64,000 nucleotides of DNA from Chloroflexaceae bacterium (GCA_028282325.1 JANQID010000140.1:17023-81022); one strand, 5' to 3'. Counted from the stretch's first letter, positions 48,421 through 56,666 are shown. The notes: generated from the letters alone by a model not told the origin. A program made the numbers and translations.

Positions 48421-48546
48421 GTCGCGGTGACCCGCTAGCCCGGATGCCAGGGCGTAAAGGTGGAAGCTGGTGTGAGTCCAGCGCTGTGCCGCAACTGTAA
48501 CCGGTCGCTCCCCAGGAGCGTCGGAAGCCAGGATGCCTGCCGCGAC
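48421..48546 (+). promoter_or_regulatory. Cobalamin riboswitch 1 (aptamer)
   Basis: P1 pairs GTCGCGG (48421-48427) with CCGCGAC (48540-48546). Inside are the hallmarks GGTGGAAGCTGGTGTGAGTC, CAGCGCTGTGCCGCAACTGT and GGAAGCCAGGATGCCTGCC, the last being the conserved 3' B12 element. The core departs slightly from the usual GGGAA/CCCGCAACTG pattern. B12 binding should favour the downstream terminator, so the nitrogenase-like operon is on when adenosyl/methylcobalamin is scarce. Confidence 0.92.
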
Positions 48547-48636
48547 ATGTCTGTTCGACCCTTCTCGATCCAGGGAGGTGAACATCAGCGTGCCCCCAGA
48601 GCGCTTCTGGCGTGATGGGCGCGCTGGTTATTGTGG

Positions 48637-48672
48637 TGCCCCCGGTTCTCGTCAGAGGCCGGGGGGTTTTTT
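48637..48672 (+). terminator. Terminator of cobalamin riboswitch 1
   Basis: CCCCCGG (48639-48645) pairs with CCGGGGGG (48659-48666) around a CTCGTCAGAG mini-hairpin loop, followed by six T residues. The same loop core is used in the terminators of units 2 and 3. Confidence 0.88.
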
Positions 48673-48697
48673 GTCGTTGGAACGTGGGAGCGTAGCG

Positions 48698-51115
48698 ATG
48701 CGAATTGCACTCTATGGCAAAGGCGGCATCGGCAAGTCGACCATCGCGGCCAATCTGGCGGCGGCCTTCGCTATGCGGGGGCGGACGGTCTTGCAGATTG
48801 GCTGCGACCCCAAGCACGACTCGACACGGCTGCTGCTGGATGGCCGGCGAGCCACGACAGTGCTTGAGTACCTGCGCGACACGCCGCCCGCTCAGCGGCG
48901 GCTCGCCGATGTCGTGTACCGTGGGTACGGCGGGGTGGCCTGCGTCGAGGCCGGCGGCCCGGAGCCGGGCGTCGGCTGCGCCGGTCGCGGCATCTTGAGC
49001 GCCTTCGCGCTGCTCGATCAGCTGGGGCTGGATAGCACAGCCTTCGACGTGGCGCTCTACGACGTGCTCGGCGACGTGGTCTGCGGCGGCTTCGCGGTGC
49101 CCCTGCGCGCCGGCTACGCCGATGTCGTCTGCATCGTCTCGTCCGAAGAGTTTATGGCGATCTACGCGGCCAACAACATCCTGCGCGGGGTGCGCAACTT
49201 TGAGCAGGCAGGCGCCCAGGTGGCCGGGCTTATCCTGAACAGTCGCGGCGCGCACGAGTCGCCCGCCGGGGTACAGCGCTTCGCGCAGGCGGTAGAGCTG
49301 CCGATACTCGCGACGCTGCCGCGCAGCGAGCTGTTTCGCGTGGCTGAGCAGCAGGGCAAGACGGTCGTCGAAGCCTTTGCTGCGAGCAGCGAGGCGGCTG
49401 GCCTTTTCGGCCTGGCCGATGCGCTGCTGGCCCGGCCGCCGCTCTGGCCGGCGCGGCCGCTTGACGATGAGGGGCTGGAGCAGGTAGTGTTGGGCAATGC
49501 CTGGCAGGCGCCGGGCGGCGCGGCGCCCGGGCAGGCGACGAATGGCGGCAAGAGCCAGGAATCAACGAGCGGGTCACCTGGGGTGCTTGATGCGATTGCG
49601 CCGGGAGATGAAGAGGCGACGGCAGACCGACAGCCCCTCCTCGCGTCATCGCATCATCGCCGTACCAATGGCACTGCCGAAGACCAGCAACCGACGAGCG
49701 ACGCGCTCCCGATACCAGCTCACGGCGCAGCATACGTGTCGAAGTTTGCGCGGGGCGGTGCGCCGCCAGTGACCCCCGCCGCGCCCACGTCGGCGACCGG
49801 CGTGCACTTTCTCTCGAAGAGCGTCCTGTTTCGCGAGCCGCTACACGGCTGCGCCTTCTCGGGCGCGGTCGGCACGGTCACGCATATCCAGGACGCGATC
49901 GTGATCGCCCACGGGCCGCGTAGTTGCGCGAATCTCGCCGGCCAGACCCTCCAGTCCAGCGGTATCCACACGCTCTACCGTGAGGGGATCGCCATCCCTG
50001 AGCAGCTTGCGCCGAACCTGCTCAGCAGCGACATGGACGAGGCTGCGTCGATCTATGGCGGCGCCGAGCCGCTGCGGGCGACCCTGCGCCGGGCGCTGGA
50101 CCGGCGGCCGCAGGCGATCTTCCTGGCCGGCACCTGCCCGGCGGGGATCATCGGCGACGACCTGCGCCAGATCGCCGCCGACGCGGCAGGGGAAGCCGGC
50201 GCGGTGCCGCTCATTCCGCTCACGACCGATGGGAATATGGCGGGCGACTATATGCAGGGCGTGATCAACGCCTGTATCGAGGGCGCCGGCGCACTGGTAG
50301 ACCCGCGCTGCCCGCCCGAGGACAACCTGGTCAATATCGTCGCCGAGAAGAACATCGCCACCAACACCGAGCCGAATATGCGTGAGGTCACGCGCCTGCT
50401 GGAGCAGCTGGGGTTGCGTGTCAACTGCCGCTTCGTCCGCCGTACCTCGGTGGAGGCGCTGCGCGGCCTGCTCAAGGCGCCGCTCAACCTGCTGGCCTAT
50501 AACGACCACCTGGGGCGCGTGCTCCAGGCGTTCCTGGTCGAGCGCTTCGGGGCCACCTTCGCACGGCAGCCCTTCCCGGTCGGATTCAGCGAGACCGTTG
50601 ATTGGCTCCATGAGCTGGCGGCGTTCTTCGGGCGCCCGCAGCGCGCCGAGGCGGTGATCGCGCAGGCGCGCAGCGACTATCTGCGCAGCATTGAGCACAT
50701 ACGCACGGGGCTGGCCGGCCGGCGGCTGATGATCGTCACCTATAACCACGATATTGACTGGGTGGTGGAGTCCGCGCTGGACGCCGGGATGGATCTGGTG
50801 AAGGTCGGCATTCTCAACTCGATCGAGGACCATGGCTTTCGAACACGCTACAACGGGCAGTTTGCGGTCGAGACCGGCTACACGCCCGATCAGCGCGACG
50901 CCGACATCGGGCGATTCGCGCCGCACTTGCTGCTATCCTCCTACACGCCGGCGGGCGCAATCTTGCCGCTACACTGCGATACCATTCCGCTATGCCCCGA
51001 TGTGGGCTTCTTTAGCGGCCTGCGCCTGGTGCAGCGCTGGGCAACTTTGCTGAAGGCGCCGATCTACGAAGGGTGGAGAAACGACCATGTGCTCGTTGCC
51101 TCTGATCACGCCTGA
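48698..51115 (+). CDS. Nitrogenase-like fusion: reductase (H) plus catalytic alpha-type (D) domain
   Basis: This 805-residue protein joins an iron-protein domain (about 1-262) to a nitrogenase component-1 alpha-like domain (about 365-805) by a ~100-residue low-complexity linker. The H part has Walker A GKGGIGKST, the BchL/CfbC-type QIGCDPKHDST (NifH usually has KAD) and both inter-subunit [4Fe-4S] cysteines, Cys94 and Cys129. The D part has Cys385, Cys410 and Cys480 in the three cluster positions. I see nothing matching the FeMo-cofactor cysteine region. It resembles dark protochlorophyllide reductase or Ni-sirohydrochlorin reductase more than nitrogenase, and I know of no standard name for an H-D fusion. 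The ATG at 48698 follows GGGAG; earlier in-frame codons lie inside the riboswitch. It overlaps the K-like gene by 29 bases. Confidence 0.88.
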   Translation: MRIALYGKGGIGKSTIAANLAAAFAMRGRTVLQIGCDPKHDSTRLLLDGRRATTVLEYLRDTPPAQRRLADVVYRGYGGVACVEAGGPEPGVGCAGRGILSAFALLDQLGLDSTAFDVALYDVLGDVVCGGFAVPLRAGYADVVCIVSSEEFMAIYAANNILRGVRNFEQAGAQVAGLILNSRGAHESPAGVQRFAQAVELPILATLPRSELFRVAEQQGKTVVEAFAASSEAAGLFGLADALLARPPLWPARPLDDEGLEQVVLGNAWQAPGGAAPGQATNGGKSQESTSGSPGVLDAIAPGDEEATADRQPLLASSHHRRTNGTAEDQQPTSDALPIPAHGAAYVSKFARGGAPPVTPAAPTSATGVHFLSKSVLFREPLHGCAFSGAVGTVTHIQDAIVIAHGPRSCANLAGQTLQSSGIHTLYREGIAIPEQLAPNLLSSDMDEAASIYGGAEPLRATLRRALDRRPQAIFLAGTCPAGIIGDDLRQIAADAAGEAGAVPLIPLTTDGNMAGDYMQGVINACIEGAGALVDPRCPPEDNLVNIVAEKNIATNTEPNMREVTRLLEQLGLRVNCRFVRRTSVEALRGLLKAPLNLLAYNDHLGRVLQAFLVERFGATFARQPFPVGFSETVDWLHELAAFFGRPQRAEAVIAQARSDYLRSIEHIRTGLAGRRLMIVTYNHDIDWVVESALDAGMDLVKVGILNSIEDHGFRTRYNGQFAVETGYTPDQRDADIGRFAPHLLLSSYTPAGAILPLHCDTIPLCPDVGFFSGLRLVQRWATLLKAPIYEGWRNDHVLVASDHA

Positions 51116-52382
51116 TAGCTTCAGCGGGGCGATACTGGCGATCGAGGGGATCGCAGACGCAGCCGTGCTACTGCACGGCCCGACTGGCTGCAAGTTTTAC
51201 CACGGCGCGCTGTCCGAGCGCAGCTTTGCCCGCGGCGATGCGCTCGATCCGCTGCTCTATCGCAGCGAGTTCTACTTCGGCCAGGCGCGGGTTCCCGCGA
51301 CCTATATGGACGGCCACGACTATGTGTTTGGCGCGACCGATAAGCTTGATCGCCTGCTGTCCATCGCCGCCGGGCGCGATCACGCGCTGATTGCGCTGGT
51401 CAACGCGCCCGGCGCGGCGCTGATCGGCGACGATCTGGAGCGGGTGATCGCCGCCGCTGGCCTGGAGGCGCCCTGCCTCGCGCTGGAGAATCCTGGGTAC
51501 TCGGTCAGCTTCACGGCGGGGTTTCAGGGCGCGCTGCGGCAGACCATCGAGCGCCTGGCGCCACCGCCCCTGCCGGTAGTCGCGCGCCAGGTCAACCTGC
51601 TTGGGCTCTCGCTCTACCAGCGCCACTGGCAGGGCAGCCTGGATGAGTTGCGCCAACTGCTCGGCCTGTGCGGGATCAGCGTCGGGGCGACGCTGAGCGC
51701 CGGGAGCAGCGTCGCCGCACTGCGCAGCCTGCGGGCGGCCCAGGTCAATGTGTTGGTCCACGCAGAGTACGGCGACGAGCTGGCGGCCTGGCTGCGTGAG
51801 CGCTACGGGATGGCCTGGCTGCTCCCGCGATATGGCGCACCGATCGGCTTTGATGCGACCGAAGCCTGGCTCGACGAGGTCTGCCGGGCGGTCAATGCCG
51901 ACCCGGCCCCGGGGTTGGCCGCAGTGCGGGCGGCGCGGCGGCTGAGCTATGAGGCGATCAGCCGCTTTAATGCGCTGACCGGCCTGCCAAAAGGCGCGAC
52001 CTTCGTGCTCCAGGCCGAGGGTTCGCTGGCCTACCCGCTCACGCGCTGGCTCAACTACTATCTGGGGATGACGCCGCTCGCGGTGCGGCTCAGCGACGAG
52101 ACCAGCGCCTATGTGCAGCCCTTACGCGAGTATCTGGTCGCGATCAACTGCGCCAGCGCCTGGGGCGCCGACCTTGACGAGCGCCAGGCGCCTGATGTCG
52201 TCGTGGGGAGCCAGGCGCTGATTGCCCAGGCCCGTAGCAGTGGCAGGCCGGTGGCCGGGGTCGAGGTTGCGCTGCCCGGCGGCAGCTACCTCGATGTGCT
52301 GCCGAAGAAGCTGCTGGGCGCCGAGGGGGCGCTCTTTCTTGTGGAGCAGGTGCTGAATGGGCTGTATCGGCAGGTGCTGTAA
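51087..52382 (+). CDS. Nitrogenase component-1 beta-like (K/BchB/BchZ-type) subunit
   Basis: The 431-residue protein has the component-1 fold start SFSGAILAIEGIADAAVLLHGPTGCKFYHG. Only one of the three cluster cysteine positions is kept (Cys35 in HGPTGC). The first is Asp10 and the third lies in NAPGAALIGDDLE, without Cys. This 3+1 cysteine arrangement with the D domain of the previous gene is the pattern of DPOR/COR-type [4Fe-4S] clusters, not of the nitrogenase P-cluster. The protein should pair with the fused D domain and receive electrons from the H domain. Its start lies inside the upstream gene (29-base overlap), so the two are translationally coupled. Confidence 0.85.
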   Translation: MCSLPLITPDSFSGAILAIEGIADAAVLLHGPTGCKFYHGALSERSFARGDALDPLLYRSEFYFGQARVPATYMDGHDYVFGATDKLDRLLSIAAGRDHALIALVNAPGAALIGDDLERVIAAAGLEAPCLALENPGYSVSFTAGFQGALRQTIERLAPPPLPVVARQVNLLGLSLYQRHWQGSLDELRQLLGLCGISVGATLSAGSSVAALRSLRAAQVNVLVHAEYGDELAAWLRERYGMAWLLPRYGAPIGFDATEAWLDEVCRAVNADPAPGLAAVRAARRLSYEAISRFNALTGLPKGATFVLQAEGSLAYPLTRWLNYYLGMTPLAVRLSDETSAYVQPLREYLVAINCASAWGADLDERQAPDVVVGSQALIAQARSSGRPVAGVEVALPGGSYLDVLPKKLLGAEGALFLVEQVLNGLYRQVL

Positions 52383-52442
52383 GCCCTGAGAATGACCCGC
52401 GAGATGAGCAGAAGGCGATGAAGATTGCCAGAGGAGGAATCT

Positions 52443-53477
52443 ATGCATATCACAACCGCCCTGACCTGCTCTGCCCTGGGCGGCGGTGCGATCACCGGCA
52501 TCGGCAGCCTGCCGCACGTCGATCCGTCCGCCGCGGTGCGGCTGGTGGCCGAGTTTTGTCCGGAGATCCCGTTCTGGCCGCAGCTCCCGCAGCGCGCGCC
52601 GGGCGAGCTGATGGTCGAGCAGGCGCTCGCCCCGGTGGCCGATCTGCTCCAGCCGTGCGAGGGCCGCTACGGCTACCAGCTGGCGCGGGGCGACCGGGCC
52701 GAGCTGCTGTACCGCCTCAGCTATGGCCAGGCCGCGCTGACGCCCGATGTCGCCGCCGGCTTCTTTGCCTTCGAGGAGGCGCTGGCGGCCAACGCCTTCC
52801 CCCGTGCGGTCGCGCTGAAGGGGCAGATCATCGGCCCGCTAACCCTGGCCGCCCAGATATTTGTCGATGAGCAGCCGCTACTGTACGACCCGGAGGGGCT
52901 GGCGGTGGTGCGCGCCTATATCGAGCGCATGGCGCGCTGGCAGATCATGCGGTTGGCCCGCTGGCGTTCGCCCGTGCTGCTGGTGCTCGACGAACCCTAC
53001 CTGGCCTTACTGGCGAGCCTGAACAACACCGAGCTGCTCGCGACCGTGCATGGGCTGACGCAAGCCCTGCGAGCGAGCGGGGCGCTGGTCAGCGTTCACT
53101 GTTGCGCGACCCTGCCCGACCGGACGCCGCCCCTGGCGCTGCTCTGCGCGACCGGGGCCGATGTCGTCTCCTTCGACGCCTACCAGCGTAGCGAGGCCTT
53201 CTGCGCCGACTCGATCGTGCGATCCTTTCTCGCCGCCGGCGGGGTCCTGGCCTTTGGGATCATCCCCACCCTGCGCGACCTGGCCGATGTGTCCCTGGCC
53301 GACCTGCTGACCCGCTGGGTGGTCGTCAGTCGCGGCGGCGATTCCCAGATCGCCCTCAAGGATTACACGCTGATCACGGCGACCTGCGGGCTCGGCCTGC
53401 TGAGCGAGGAGGCGGCGCGGCGCTCGTTCCAACTGGCCCGCGAGCTGGCGGCGGCGGTGGGCAGTAATGATTTATGA
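52443..53477 (+). CDS. MetE-core-like protein with intact zinc-site pattern (candidate folate-independent methionine synthase)
   Basis: The 344-residue protein corresponds to the C-terminal barrel of cobalamin-independent methionine synthase, without the N-terminal half. It has ITGIGSLPHVDPSAA, KGQIIGPLTLAAQIF, LLVLDEPYLALL, and the putative zinc ligands His219 and Cys221 in SVHCCATLP, Asp245 in VVSFDAY (Glu in MetE) and Cys315 in TATCGLGLLSEEA. Short core-MetE proteins are known to use methyl donors other than methyl-tetrahydrofolate, for example methylated corrinoid proteins. It is the third gene of the B12-riboswitch operon, with GAGGAGG five bases before the ATG. Its closest relative in the window, at 13575, has lost these ligands. 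The substrate is inferred, not proven. Confidence 0.78.
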   Translation: MHITTALTCSALGGGAITGIGSLPHVDPSAAVRLVAEFCPEIPFWPQLPQRAPGELMVEQALAPVADLLQPCEGRYGYQLARGDRAELLYRLSYGQAALTPDVAAGFFAFEEALAANAFPRAVALKGQIIGPLTLAAQIFVDEQPLLYDPEGLAVVRAYIERMARWQIMRLARWRSPVLLVLDEPYLALLASLNNTELLATVHGLTQALRASGALVSVHCCATLPDRTPPLALLCATGADVVSFDAYQRSEAFCADSIVRSFLAAGGVLAFGIIPTLRDLADVSLADLLTRWVVVSRGGDSQIALKDYTLITATCGLGLLSEEAARRSFQLARELAAAVGSNDL

Positions 53478-53529
53478 GGCAAGGAAGCGCCTTGTAGCTT
53501 CTGGCGCAGCGTGAGGCAACCAAATAATG

Positions 53530-53585
53530 TGATTGAGTGTTCGGGGGAAGTCCGGTGAGAGACCGGCGCTGTCCCGCAACGATAT
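53530..53585 (+). promoter_or_regulatory. Truncated cobalamin riboswitch of a different subtype
   Basis: GGGGGAAGTCCGGTGAGAGACC followed by GGCGCTGTCCCGCAAC is the canonical core of the classical B12 element and differs from units 1-3. The sequence breaks off right after CGCAAC and runs into a coding fragment, so the 3' half of the aptamer and the expression platform are missing. Confidence 0.75.
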
Positions 53586-53589
53586 GCAC

Positions 53590-53989
53590 CGAGGTGACCT
53601 ACCTGGGGCTCAACTCTGTGGTCGATCAGGCCAATTACGGGAAGGAAATCTCCAAGGAACAACTGATCGCCTGGAATCCGGATTTCATCTTCTTGCACAC
53701 GCCTTCCCAGTCCTATCGCGCCGACATCAGCGCCTATATGGATGACCCGATCCTGCAAAGCGTGAGTGCGGTGAAGGCCAGGCAGATCTATCACTACGAG
53801 GGCTATTTTATGGGCTGGGACATTGCCACCGGTCTGGTCGATACCGTGTATATGGCAAAACTCGCCTATCCGACGTTGTTTGCCGACGTGGATATGGAAG
53901 CAAAGGCCAATGAGATCCTAGAAACCTTCTACGGCATACCGGATCTCTTCGATGCCCTGGTAGCCCAGAGCAGTCTGTACACCGAATAG
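53590..53989 (+). pseudogene. 3' fragment of a BtuF/FepB-type substrate-binding protein
   Basis: From about 53590 the DNA encodes EVTYLGLNSVVDQANYGKEI, then SKEQLIAWNPDFIFLHT, ILQSVSAVKARQIYHYEGY and a C terminus ending SSLYTE. This is the second half of a periplasmic-binding protein for cobalamin or iron complexes. The signal peptide and N-terminal lobe are gone, and the fragment is fused to a broken riboswitch, which places the deletion endpoint near 53585. The permease gene expected next is also absent. Confidence 0.75.
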
Positions 53990-54159
53990 CTATCGGGGTT
54001 TGCGATGCGGAAGAATGCTGGACGCTCCGTCCTGGAGGCAAGCGCGGGTTCCCCTACAGGGGTGATCCTCGCCGCCTCATAAGCGGTATATGTAACGATT
54101 GGCCTGATACAGGAATCATGCGTTGAACTCGGTGGAAAGGCACGCCAGGGAGAGCGAAG

Positions 54160-54958
54160 ATGTTAGCCGGCAAAAATATAACCTTCGCCTACAGAGAGCA
54201 GAAGATACTCCACGGCATCGATATCGAGGTCGCCCCGGGACGAATGACAGCCCTGATCGGCCCCAACGGATCAGGCAAGACCACCCTGATGAAGTGCCTG
54301 ACCGGCGTGTTGAAACCTTCCGGTGGAATGGTCACGCTTTCCGAGACGCCGATTGCCCATTTTTCCGCGAAGCAACTGGCGAAGTGGATCGCCTACGTGC
54401 CCCAGTTTCACAGCATTACCTTTCCTTCTTTGAGGCAGTGTTGTTGGGTCGGCGGACGGATTTTACCTGGCACCGGAACACCCATGATCTGATGGCGGCG
54501 GCAAAAATCTTACAGAACTTGGGTTGACGGATCTGGCGGAACGGCCCATTAATCAGCTCAGCGGCGGCGAGCGGCAGAAAGGGGCGATTGCCAGAGCCCT
54601 GGCGCAGGAGACGCCACTTGTTCTGCTGGATGAGCCGACAAACAATCTGGATATCAAACACCAGTACGAGATAATGGGCAGGCTCCTCAGCTACAGCCGA
54701 ACTCAGAACAAGGGCGTTCTGGCGGTGCTGCACAATATTAATGTGGCTGCCGCGACGGTGGATCATCTGGTGGTGCTGAAGAACGGCCGGGTTATGGCCG
54801 AGGGCGAGCCGGAGGAGATCGTCACCCCGGCGATGATTCAAGCCGTGTACGACATTTCGAGCAGCGTTATCCGGCATCGGAACCGGACCTATCTCTTGAT
54901 AGGGCCTGAGTTTGAGGATGGAGAGCAGGAAGGTGCGCGTTTATACACGCCCCGGTGA
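54160..54958 (+). pseudogene. BtuD/FepC-type ABC ATPase with two frameshifts
   Basis: The first frame holds KNITFAYREQKILHGIDIEV with Walker A (GPNGSGKTTLMKCL) and ends after YVPQFHSITFP. The second frame then continues with FFEAVLLGRRTDFTWHRNTH to QNLG. The third frame resumes at LTDLAERPINQLSGGERQKGAIARAL with Walker B LVLLDEPTNNLD, to the C terminus. Joined, they give a complete ~265-residue ATPase for cobalamin or siderophore uptake. The shifts lie near 54430 and 54523. With the missing permease and the truncated binding protein, this is a dead transport locus. Confidence 0.82.
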
Positions 54959-55053
54959 GGCGAGGATGCCAGGATGCAAGAAGATCTGTGACGCCCGGTT
55001 GCAGTCTCCATGTGTTGTGGTAGAGTAGGCCTCATAGCATCTTGCCCAAACTA

Positions 55054-55062
55054 TGCTATAAT
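55054..55062 (+). promoter_or_regulatory. Extended -10 promoter of cobalamin riboswitch unit 2
   Basis: TGC plus TATAAT (55057-55062) followed by CGCCGCCATC copies the promoter of unit 1 almost exactly. Confidence 0.7.
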
Positions 55063-55095
55063 CGCCGCCATCTTGCACATAGGTAATTTTATACC

Positions 55096-55221
55096 GTCGC
55101 GGTGACCCGCTAGCCCGGATGCCAGGGCGTAAAGGTGGAAGCTGGTGTGAGTCCAGCGCTGTGCCGCAACTGTAACCGGTCGCTCCCGATGAGCGTCGGA
55201 AGCCAGGACGCCTGCCGTGAC
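55096..55221 (+). promoter_or_regulatory. Cobalamin riboswitch 2 (aptamer)
   Basis: The sequence is nearly identical to unit 1 through the GGTGGAAGCTGGTGTGAG core, the GCCGCAACTGTAACCGG segment and the 3' GGAAGCCAGGACGCCTGCC element. P1 pairs GTCGCGG with CCGTGAC, in which one C-to-T change keeps a G-U pair; the loss of one Watson-Crick pair without loss of pairing suggests the stem is maintained. It controls the single TIM-barrel gene. Confidence 0.9.
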
Positions 55222-55310
55222 ATGTCTGTTCGACCCTTCTCGATCCAGGGAGGCGAACATCAGCGTGCCCCCGAAGCGCTCCGACGTGATGGGCGCGCTG
55301 GTTGTCGCGG

Positions 55311-55342
55311 CGCCCCGATTCTCGTCAGAGGTCGGGGTTTTT
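55311..55342 (+). terminator. Terminator of cobalamin riboswitch 2
   Basis: CCCCGA and TCGGGG pair around the CTCGTCAGAG loop core, followed by five T residues. It ends 21 bases before the start codon of the TIM-barrel gene. Confidence 0.82.
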
Positions 55343-55363
55343 GATTGCCATCCGAGGAGGCAA

Positions 55364-56347
55364 ATGCAGCAGGTATTTAACTTTTCGGTCTACACGACCC
55401 ACATCGGTTTGTTCGCCGGTGACTGGAACGCAGTCGCCGATCTTACGACACGGCTGGGCTTCGACGGGATCGAACTGCTGATCGGCGACGAGCCCGCGCC
55501 CGATCTGCCCGCCGGCCTGGTGCGCGGGGTGCATCTGCCCTACTGGATCCGCTGGCTGGAGATCTGGCGCGATGGCGGCGACGCGGCTGTACCCGCCGAC
55601 GAGCGCCAATTTCTGGCCGATGGTGCGCGCAACGCCGACGATATGATCGTACTCCAGCACGCGATCTGGGCCCGCGCTGCCGCGCTGCGCCCGCGCTACG
55701 CCGTCTTCCACGTCAGCCATGTGACGATGGAGGAGTCGTTCACGCGGGACTACGCCTTCAGCGCCGAGGAGGTGATTGATGCCACAATCGCGCTGCTCAA
55801 CGCGACGGCGGCGACCTTCCCCGGCGGCGAGCCGCCGGTGCGCTTGTGGCTCGAAAACCTCTGGTGGCCCGGCCTGACCTTCACCGACCCTGAGCTAGCC
55901 GACCGGCTCGTCGCCGAGCTGCGCTTTACGAACTGGGCCTTTGTCCTCGATACGGCGCACCTGATCAACACCGAGCCCGACATCCAGACCGAGGATGCGG
56001 CGGTCGATTTCGTGCTGGAGCGGCTCGCCCAGCTCACGCCACGGACGCGGGCGCGGATCGAGGGCATGCACCTGAACCTGAGCCTGTCGGGCGCGTACCA
56101 GCGCGCGAGACGCGCCGCCGGCCTGCCCGCCGGCTTCGCCGAGCTGTCCTTCGGCGAGCAGTTCACCGTCGCCCGCGACCATGTTGCGCAGATCGATGAG
56201 CATCGCCCCTTTACCACGCCGCGCTGCCGCGAGATCGTTGATGCGCTGCGCCCGACAGTCGTCACCCACGAGATCCTGATGCGCAGCCGGGTTGAGCTGG
56301 AGCGCAATCTCACGATCCAGCATCGCGCGCTCAACGGCTCTCAATGA
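55364..56347 (+). CDS. AP-endonuclease-2-like TIM-barrel protein under B12 control
   Basis: The 327-residue protein has the xylose-isomerase/sugar-phosphate-epimerase barrel pattern: FNFSVYTTHIGLF, RLGFDGIELLIGDE, YAVFHVSHVTMEE, VRLWLENLWWPG, WAFVLDTAHLINTE and IEGMHLNLSLSG. The Glu, Asp-His and His residues at strand ends could bind one or two divalent metals, as in this superfamily. No specific substrate can be named. It has its own cobalamin riboswitch and GAGGAGG before the ATG, so it is made when B12 is short. That context suggests a step in corrinoid or lower-ligand metabolism, or in a B12-sparing pathway; this is inference only. Confidence 0.72.
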   Translation: MQQVFNFSVYTTHIGLFAGDWNAVADLTTRLGFDGIELLIGDEPAPDLPAGLVRGVHLPYWIRWLEIWRDGGDAAVPADERQFLADGARNADDMIVLQHAIWARAAALRPRYAVFHVSHVTMEESFTRDYAFSAEEVIDATIALLNATAATFPGGEPPVRLWLENLWWPGLTFTDPELADRLVAELRFTNWAFVLDTAHLINTEPDIQTEDAAVDFVLERLAQLTPRTRARIEGMHLNLSLSGAYQRARRAAGLPAGFAELSFGEQFTVARDHVAQIDEHRPFTTPRCREIVDALRPTVVTHEILMRSRVELERNLTIQHRALNGSQ

Positions 56348-56666
56348 AGCCTGTCCACACGCGCGCGAGCGCAGCTGACGAGAGTTTTTTTGATCCGCTA
56401 CCGGCGTCTTGCGGAGGCCGATGCCGGGTGACATCCGTTTTCCTAATTCAAGAACATGTGTGAAGCAGCAAGACCGGAGACCGGGAGAGACGCGACCGCA
56501 GCATCCTGCGCCGGTTCGGTAGCGACTATTTGCGGTTGCGTGTCGCTGGTCTTTGGCTCCGGCCTCACAAGCGAGATAGGATTGCTCTATATAGTGACAG
56601 GGATGATAAACTCATGAGTCGAGAAGAAACCGCACATCTGCTGCACGTCAAGCAGCAGACGTAGGC
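56348..56666. other. Intergenic stretch after the TIM-barrel gene
   Basis: About 320 bases with no gene I can support. A short ATG frame at 56614 (MSREETAHLLHVKQQT) ends after 16 codons. The region leads into a bacterioferritin relic and looks like decayed sequence. Confidence 0.4.

Noticed and set aside
48533..48697. N-terminal extension of the nitrogenase-like protein reading through the riboswitch
   Set aside because: The frame happens to be open across the aptamer and terminator, but iron proteins begin at MRIALYGKGGIGK and a ribosome site precedes that ATG.
48698..52382. Identification as a true nitrogenase (NifHDK) or methylthio-alkane reductase
   Set aside because: The K-like subunit has only one of three P-cluster cysteines and no cofactor-binding cysteine region was seen in the D domain; no nif maturation genes are nearby.
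48698..52382. Identification as dark protochlorophyllide reductase (BchLNB)
   Set aside because: The H-D fusion, B12 riboswitch and absence of other bacteriochlorophyll genes argue against it, although the cluster pattern is related.
53521..53590. A fourth functional cobalamin riboswitch
   Set aside because: The aptamer stops after CGCAAC, lacking the 3' B12 element and any terminator, so it can only be a remnant.
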